Below are positions 6,761 through 9,978 of a stretch of DNA of 9,978 nucleotides, one piece after another (position 1 is the first letter of the stretch; each line of letters opens with the position of its first letter). The position numbers and the translations under genes are program-made. The stretch covers positions 1 through 9,978 of the forward strand of contig JBAYVV010000150.1 of NCBI GenBank assembly GCA_041674465.1, written 5' to 3'. This stretch comes from JACRAR01 sp041674465 (GTDB lineage Bacteria > Pseudomonadota > Gammaproteobacteria > Burkholderiales > Rhodocyclaceae). The notes beneath the pieces are model-generated. The model saw nothing but the letters and a program-made list of their open reading frames with translations. It searched no databases and had not been told where the DNA came from.

Positions 6761-7340
6761 GGCGGGTGCGGATGCCGTCGAGGGTCACCGTGATGGCGTT
6801 CGGGCCGGTCACAGTGACGGTGATCTGCTGGGCGTCGGCGGCGGCAATGCCGCCGAAAGCGAGCGGCGTCACGACCACGGCCACGCTGTAGGCGCCCAGC
6901 CCGGCGATCGTCGCGCCGGTGATGTCGCAGATTCCCGCGGCACATCCTGGTCCGGGCATGGCGAAGCCGTTGTAGTCGTTCACGTTGTCGTAGGGCGTCA
7001 GCGGAGCATAGCGCGTCTCGGCCGCCGTTTCCGGTCCCAGGGCCTCGACCGTCGTCGCGCAACCGTTGACGCCGACAAAGGCGCCCGTCGCCGTCGATGC
7101 ATTCGCATCGTCAGGGTCGCAGAAGGTGTAGGGCATCTGCCGCACCTCCTCGATCAGGGATTCGGCGATCGCCAAGGCCTGCTTGCGGATGAGCGGGTCG
7201 GCGCTGGCACGGCTGGTATTGGCGAACACCATGAGGATGCCGCCTGCCGCAACCCCGACAATGACGATGAACATGATCACTTCGACCAGGGTGACGCCCC
7301 GGCAGCCTGAACGCCTCCCGCCGCGCTCAGTTGATGACAT
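6744..7340 (-). CDS. mshD: MshD, MSHA minor pilin (PilV-like)
   Basis: This 198-residue prepilin has the leader MSSTERGGRRSGCRG, with cleavage after G15 before VTLVEVIMFIVIVGVAAGGI. Val replaces the usual Phe at +1, and Glu at +5 is kept. The segment ASADPLIRKQALAIAESLIE and the following MPYTFCDPDDANA are characteristic of MshD. The frame is open upstream to 7391, but this ATG has GGAG at a 7-nt spacing and gives the expected leader; the first 14 nt overlap the end of mshC. It is a minor pilin equivalent to PilV, inserted in the inner membrane and probably part of the tip complex. Confidence 0.92.
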   Translation of the reverse strand: MSSTERGGRRSGCRGVTLVEVIMFIVIVGVAAGGILMVFANTSRASADPLIRKQALAIAESLIEEVRQMPYTFCDPDDANASTATGAFVGVNGCATTVEALGPETAAETRYAPLTPYDNVNDYNGFAMPGPGCAAGICDITGATIAGLGAYSVAVVVTPLAFGGIAAADAQQITVTVTGPNAITVTLDGIRTRHAPNL

Positions 7341-7794
7341 AGCCGGTCTCCGCGCTGACCGTGATCGGCAGTGCCCGGCCGGTGAGCGCAACCGTCACCG
7401 GCGCGACCGACGGCTGGCCGAGGCCGTTGAAGCGGAAATTGGCGCTGGAGATGAGAGTAATGCCAGCCGGGATAGTGACCACATAGGGCAAGGTGTGGCC
7501 AGGCAGGTTGACGGAGCTGCTGCAAGCCGCATCGGCGACCGTGGATGGGTTGAAGGACAGCACTACTTGTCCTGGCGGAAAGTCGACGCAGACTTCGCGC
7601 CGCTTGGCGATTGCAATCCGTTGCGCATAACGCAGGGCTGCTTTAACTTCGTCATAAGAACCGCGCTGATCGAAGGCGTCGTGCCCGACAAACCTAGGCA
7701 GCGCCACCGCAGCAAGAATGCCCGCCACTATAATGACGGTGATCAATTCAACAATTGTGAAGCCCGCCTCAAGTCCGTCTGAATGTGATGCCAT
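7327..7794 (-). CDS. mshC: MshC, MSHA minor pilin (FimT/GspH-like)
   Basis: This 155-residue prepilin begins MASHSDGLEAG, with cleavage after G11 before FTIVELITVIIVAGILAAVA and Glu at +5. The RYAQRIAIAKRREVCV segment and the later FRFNGLGQP are typical of the GspH/FimT fold; cysteines at 69 and 91 could form a disulphide. The ATG at 7794 is preferred because GGAG lies 7 nt upstream. An ATG at 7800 and a TTG at 7812 are in frame but poorly spaced from that site. The leader carries no Lys or Arg and has two acidic residues, which is unusual. The gene follows mshA by 80 nt across a strong stem-loop, and its stop lies inside the start of mshD. Confidence 0.88.
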   Translation of the reverse strand: MASHSDGLEAGFTIVELITVIIVAGILAAVALPRFVGHDAFDQRGSYDEVKAALRYAQRIAIAKRREVCVDFPPGQVVLSFNPSTVADAACSSSVNLPGHTLPYVVTIPAGITLISSANFRFNGLGQPSVAPVTVALTGRALPITVSAETGYVIN

Positions 7795-7812
7795 CGCCAT
7801 GCTCCAAAGCAA

Positions 7813-7849
7813 TTGGCCGCCTCATCCGACTGGGCGGATGCGCGGCCAA
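7813..7849 (-). promoter_or_regulatory. Intercistronic stem-loop between mshA and mshC
   Basis: Read on the minus strand, TTGGCCGC (7849-7842) pairs with GCGGCCAA (7820-7813). Inside it CATCCG (7840-7835) pairs with CGGATG (7828-7823) around the 6-nt loop CCCAGT. An internal loop of one base against two separates the 8-bp and 6-bp stems. No U-run follows (TTGCTTTGG), so it does not look like a full intrinsic terminator. It sits right after the major pilin gene and just before the mshC ribosome site. The likely role is to stabilise the pilin message or to reduce read-through into the minor pilin genes. Confidence 0.75.
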
Positions 7850-7874
7850 AAAGCCTTTTGCCCAAGGCCCGGGG

Positions 7875-8420
7875 TCAGCAGCCAGTCGTAAGTGCCTGGG
7901 ATATGACTGGTGCTGCTCCAGCAGCTGTCGGGGCAGTATATGTAAATTGACACTGAGCGGGCGTTGTTGCACCGGTAATGCGAACACGAACCGCCGCGCC
8001 CACTAAAGCAACGGTATAACCCTTGGCCACCAGATCCGCCTGAAACTGTGCATCGTTATTCCCTTCGGCCAAGCCTGCCGCATAGGCAATACCATTGCGA
8101 TTCACGTTGGCGGCAGGATAGAAAAACGTAAGCGCTGTTAAACCACGTTCCGTACAAACATTACCTCCACCCGTGGCGGTTACCGTTGCCGTTCCACCCG
8201 TAGCAGGACAAGCCTGAGCCCCCTGTCCCGCAACCACCAGTGCCTTGCCATGAACCAGCGCTGACGCGGCAGCTATAGCTCCCTCGGCTGCCTGCAGCTT
8301 TGCTCGCCTTGCATCCCCCTGGAGATTGACGAATCGCGGCAGGGCAGTCGCCGCAAGAATGCCCAAGATGGTAATGACGACTACCAGTTCGATCAGGGTG
8401 AATCCGGTTTGCCTTTTCAT
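7875..8420 (-). CDS. mshA: MshA, major MSHA pilin
   Basis: This 181-residue pilin forms the pilus shaft. The short basic leader MKRQTG is followed by FTLIELVVVITILGILAATA, with Glu at +5, and by ALPRFVNLQGDARRAKLQ, a hallmark of MshA. Cysteines occur at 71, 89, 157 and at the very last residue 181; the C157-C181 pair (CQFTYTA to TTGC) fits the C-terminal disulphide region of MshA-type pilins. The start at 8420 has GGGGAAAG 5 nt upstream; an in-frame start at 8438 would spoil the leader. The gene has its own A/T-richer leader upstream and a stem-loop downstream, as expected for the highly expressed subunit. Its own base composition also looks less GC-rich than that of mshD or mshO. Confidence 0.93.
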   Translation of the reverse strand: MKRQTGFTLIELVVVITILGILAATALPRFVNLQGDARRAKLQAAEGAIAAASALVHGKALVVAGQGAQACPATGGTATVTATGGGNVCTERGLTALTFFYPAANVNRNGIAYAAGLAEGNNDAQFQADLVAKGYTVALVGAAVRVRITGATTPAQCQFTYTAPTAAGAAPVISQALTTGC

Positions 8421-8425
8421 GTTTA

Positions 8426-8433
8426 CTTTCCCC
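8426..8433 (-). promoter_or_regulatory. Ribosome binding site of mshA
   Basis: GGGGAAAG on the minus strand lies 5 nt before the ATG at 8420. It decides the start: the protein begins with the short basic prepilin leader rather than the six-residue longer version. Confidence 0.55.
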
Positions 8434-8454
8434 AACAAAAATGCACACGAGCCG

Positions 8455-8487
8455 AGAATACACGATCACAACAACAAAACATGCCAA
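8455..8487 (-). promoter_or_regulatory. Possible promoter upstream of mshA
   Basis: The 91-nt gap before mshA is A/T-rich. On the minus strand TTGGCA (8487-8482) resembles a -35 box, and TATTCT (8460-8455) matches a -10 box at four of six positions. The spacer of 21 nt is too long for a normal sigma-70 promoter, so only the -10 element is credible. A separate promoter for the major pilin is known in other MSHA clusters, which makes the region worth testing. Confidence 0.28.
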
Positions 8488-8511
8488 CTATTTCCGTTTT
8501 TTGCATGATTA

Positions 8512-9012
8512 TCAGAGCCATGCATAGGAAAAGCGTGAAATAAGCCGCGGCTCCAGCGAGTTCTTTTCGGTGCGCACGACAAAACGCAATTCCTTCTCTT
8601 TCAGTCCTTCGACCCTCAGATTTTCTGCATGGTTTGGCCGATAGACCAGCTGCCGCTCGGCCGAATCGAAGTACCAATAGGGTAGTCTGGCGTGTGCGGG
8701 GGGCTTTTCCAGTTCGCCCAGGTAGTTCCGCGGCGGAGTCTGCAGCCATGTCATCGGATTCTCCCGATCCAACGGCAGACGGCGCGGATCCGGCACGCGC
8801 GTGAGACGGCTGGCGGCTTCCAGGCGCAGGGCATAGTTGATCGAGCGCACCGTCTCCTCTACTTCGGTCTTCTCGGCCATCTCCTGCATGTAAAGCACTC
8901 GATCGAGCAGGAAATACAACAGTACCGCGAGCACCGCGACCGCCACGGCCAGTTCGACCAGGCTGAAACCGCGAAGTGCTTCACGGTGCCGGCCCGGTCC
9001 GGCCGGCTTCAT
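8512..9012 (-). CDS. Prepilin-like protein in the mshF/mshB position
   Basis: This 166-residue protein has a basic leader, MKPAGPGRHREALRG, then FSLVELAVAVAVLAVLLYFL, with cleavage expected after G15 and Glu at +5. The remainder, with VEETVRSINYALRLEAASRL and a region rich in Pro and Arg, has no cysteine. It lies between mshG and mshA, where Vibrio has mshF and mshB, but only one gene is present here. It could be an MshB-like minor pilin or a prepilin-type MshF; I cannot decide between them. The ATG overlaps the mshG stop by one base (TGATG), so translation is probably coupled. The open frame extends upstream to 9561, but that part is the shadow of mshG. Confidence 0.82.
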   Translation of the reverse strand: MKPAGPGRHREALRGFSLVELAVAVAVLAVLLYFLLDRVLYMQEMAEKTEVEETVRSINYALRLEAASRLTRVPDPRRLPLDRENPMTWLQTPPRNYLGELEKPPAHARLPYWYFDSAERQLVYRPNHAENLRVEGLKEKELRFVVRTEKNSLEPRLISRFSYAWL

Positions 9013-9978
9013 CACTTGATCGCCGCCTTGCCGAGGTCCCACATCGGCAGGAACACGCCGAGTGCCAGCACAAGCACCATCGCACCCAGCGCGACGATCA
9101 GGATCGGCTCGATTTGCGCCGACAGCGTCTTCAGTTCGTATTCGACCTCGCGCTGATACATGTCGGCGATCTCCAGCATCATTTCGTCGAGCGATCCCGA
9201 CTCCTCGCCGACCATCACCATCTGCAGCACCACCGGCGTAAAGACGCCGGAGGCGACGGCGGTCCTGAGCACGCTCTCGCCGCGCTCCACGCCCATGCGC
9301 ATGTCCTCGAGCTTCTTTTCGATCCAGGCGTTTTCGACGACCTGGCCGGTCAGGGAGAGCCCCTGCACGATCGGCACGCCGCTTCTTGCCGCCATGGCGA
9401 AACTTCTCGCAAAACGCGCCAGGGTGGCCTTGCGGATGATCTTGCCGGCGATTGGGAGGTTGAGTTTGAAGCGGTCCCAGGCCAGGCGGCCGTCCTTCGT
9501 CTTGACGAACATGCGGAAGGCAAAGACGGCGACGGCCAGCAGGGTCAGCAGGGCCGGCCACCAGGCCAGGGTCAAATCCGAGAAGCCGATGAGGAAGCGC
9601 GTCATCAGGGGCAGCTCGGTATTGAAGCCCTTGAACACCTTGGCGAAGGCCGGGATGACGAAGATGTTGATGATCACGAGGGCGATGGCCATGGCCAGCA
9701 TGACGAAGCTGGGGTAGCGCAGGGCCGCCTTCACCTGGTCCTTCATGTATTTCTGGAATTCCAGGTGATGGAACAACTGGAGGAACACCTCCTCCAGCCG
9801 CCCGGTCGTCTCGCCGACGCGGATCATGGCGACGTAAAAGCTGCCGAACACGCCGGGATTGCGCGCCAGCGCCTGCGACAGTTCGCGGCCGGAATCGAGT
9901 GCCTCGCGCAGATCCTGGATGACTGCGGCAAAGGCGCGGTTCATGGCCGATTCCTGCAGCCCGGCGAGCGCCCGCATG
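9012..9978 (-). CDS. mshG: MshG, inner-membrane platform protein (N-terminus outside window)
   Basis: This is the last 322 codons (stop included) of a GspF/PilC-family protein, the polytopic inner-membrane platform on which the assembly ATPase MshE acts. In visible-residue numbering, the end of the first GspF domain (IRVGETTGRLEEVF at 52-65), a membrane segment at about 91-112, a second at about 136-157, the second GspF domain from about 186 (ARFARSFAMAARSGVPIVQG; MVGEESGSLDEMM) and a final membrane segment at about 290-312 are seen. The ATG at 9977 is an internal Met: full-length family members have roughly 80 more N-terminal residues. mshE and the rest of the secretory genes probably lie beyond the window. 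The stop overlaps the next gene by one base. Confidence 0.93.
   Translation of the reverse strand, partial: MRALAGLQESAMNRAFAAVIQDLREALDSGRELSQALARNPGVFGSFYVAMIRVGETTGRLEEVFLQLFHHLEFQKYMKDQVKAALRYPSFVMLAMAIALVIINIFVIPAFAKVFKGFNTELPLMTRFLIGFSDLTLAWWPALLTLLAVAVFAFRMFVKTKDGRLAWDRFKLNLPIAGKIIRKATLARFARSFAMAARSGVPIVQGLSLTGQVVENAWIEKKLEDMRMGVERGESVLRTAVASGVFTPVVLQMVMVGEESGSLDEMMLEIADMYQREVEYELKTLSAQIEPILIVALGAMVLVLALGVFLPMWDLGKAAIK

Noticed and set aside
8470..8490. Sigma-54 promoter before mshA, from TTGGCATG on the minus strand
   Set aside because: The GC element of the -12 box is absent at the required spacing; TTG occurs one base too far and is not followed by C.

Overview
The window is most of an MSHA-type (mannose-sensitive haemagglutinin) type IV pilus gene cluster. 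Every gene I can support lies on the minus strand, so the operon reads from high to low coordinates. The sequence is GC-rich, codons are strongly biased to G/C in third position, and the Msh proteins are diverged from the Vibrio/Shewanella type. This suggests a betaproteobacterium, perhaps of the Rhodocyclales or Nitrosomonadales, but that placement is inference from general appearance only.

Layout in order of transcription: the C-terminal part of mshG, the inner-membrane platform protein (9978-9012, cut by the window edge); a prepilin-like gene in the mshF/mshB position (9012-8512); an A/T-richer leader with a possible promoter; the major pilin mshA (8420-7875); a strong intercistronic stem-loop (7849-7813); then the minor pilin genes mshC (7794-7327), mshD (7340-6744), mshO (6760-5843) and mshP (5846-5427), which overlap one another. 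Next comes an unexpected insert, a Pol-beta-fold nucleotidyltransferase gene (5391-4891) overlapping a 66-codon gene with a strong ribosome binding site (4898-4698). The very large mshQ (4693-884) follows, a secreted protein with three LamG-like domains and a C-terminal MshQ-type region. After a short A/T-rich gap with a credible promoter, mshI (788-1, cut by the window edge) begins.

How the parts fit together: MshG is the membrane platform on which the pilus is polymerised, MshA is the shaft subunit, and MshC/D/O/P are the minor pilins, matching the FimT-PilV-PilW-PilX set of type IVa pili. MshQ probably sits at the tip or surface as the adhesin, in the operon position that PilY1 takes in type IVa clusters. 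MshI is a PilM-like cytoplasmic component of the alignment subcomplex. In Vibrio, mshI opens the upstream secretory operon. Here it follows mshQ with its own promoter, so the order of the two halves is rearranged.

Points most worth a second look: the nucleotidyltransferase plus 66-aa gene pair inside a pilus operon; the near-duplicate LamG domains 1 and 3 of MshQ, which form an in-frame direct repeat that could delete a 459-codon block; the mshA-mshC hairpin; and the relocated mshI. No tRNA, rRNA, CRISPR array or insertion sequence was seen, and no stretch over 300 bases lacks a gene.
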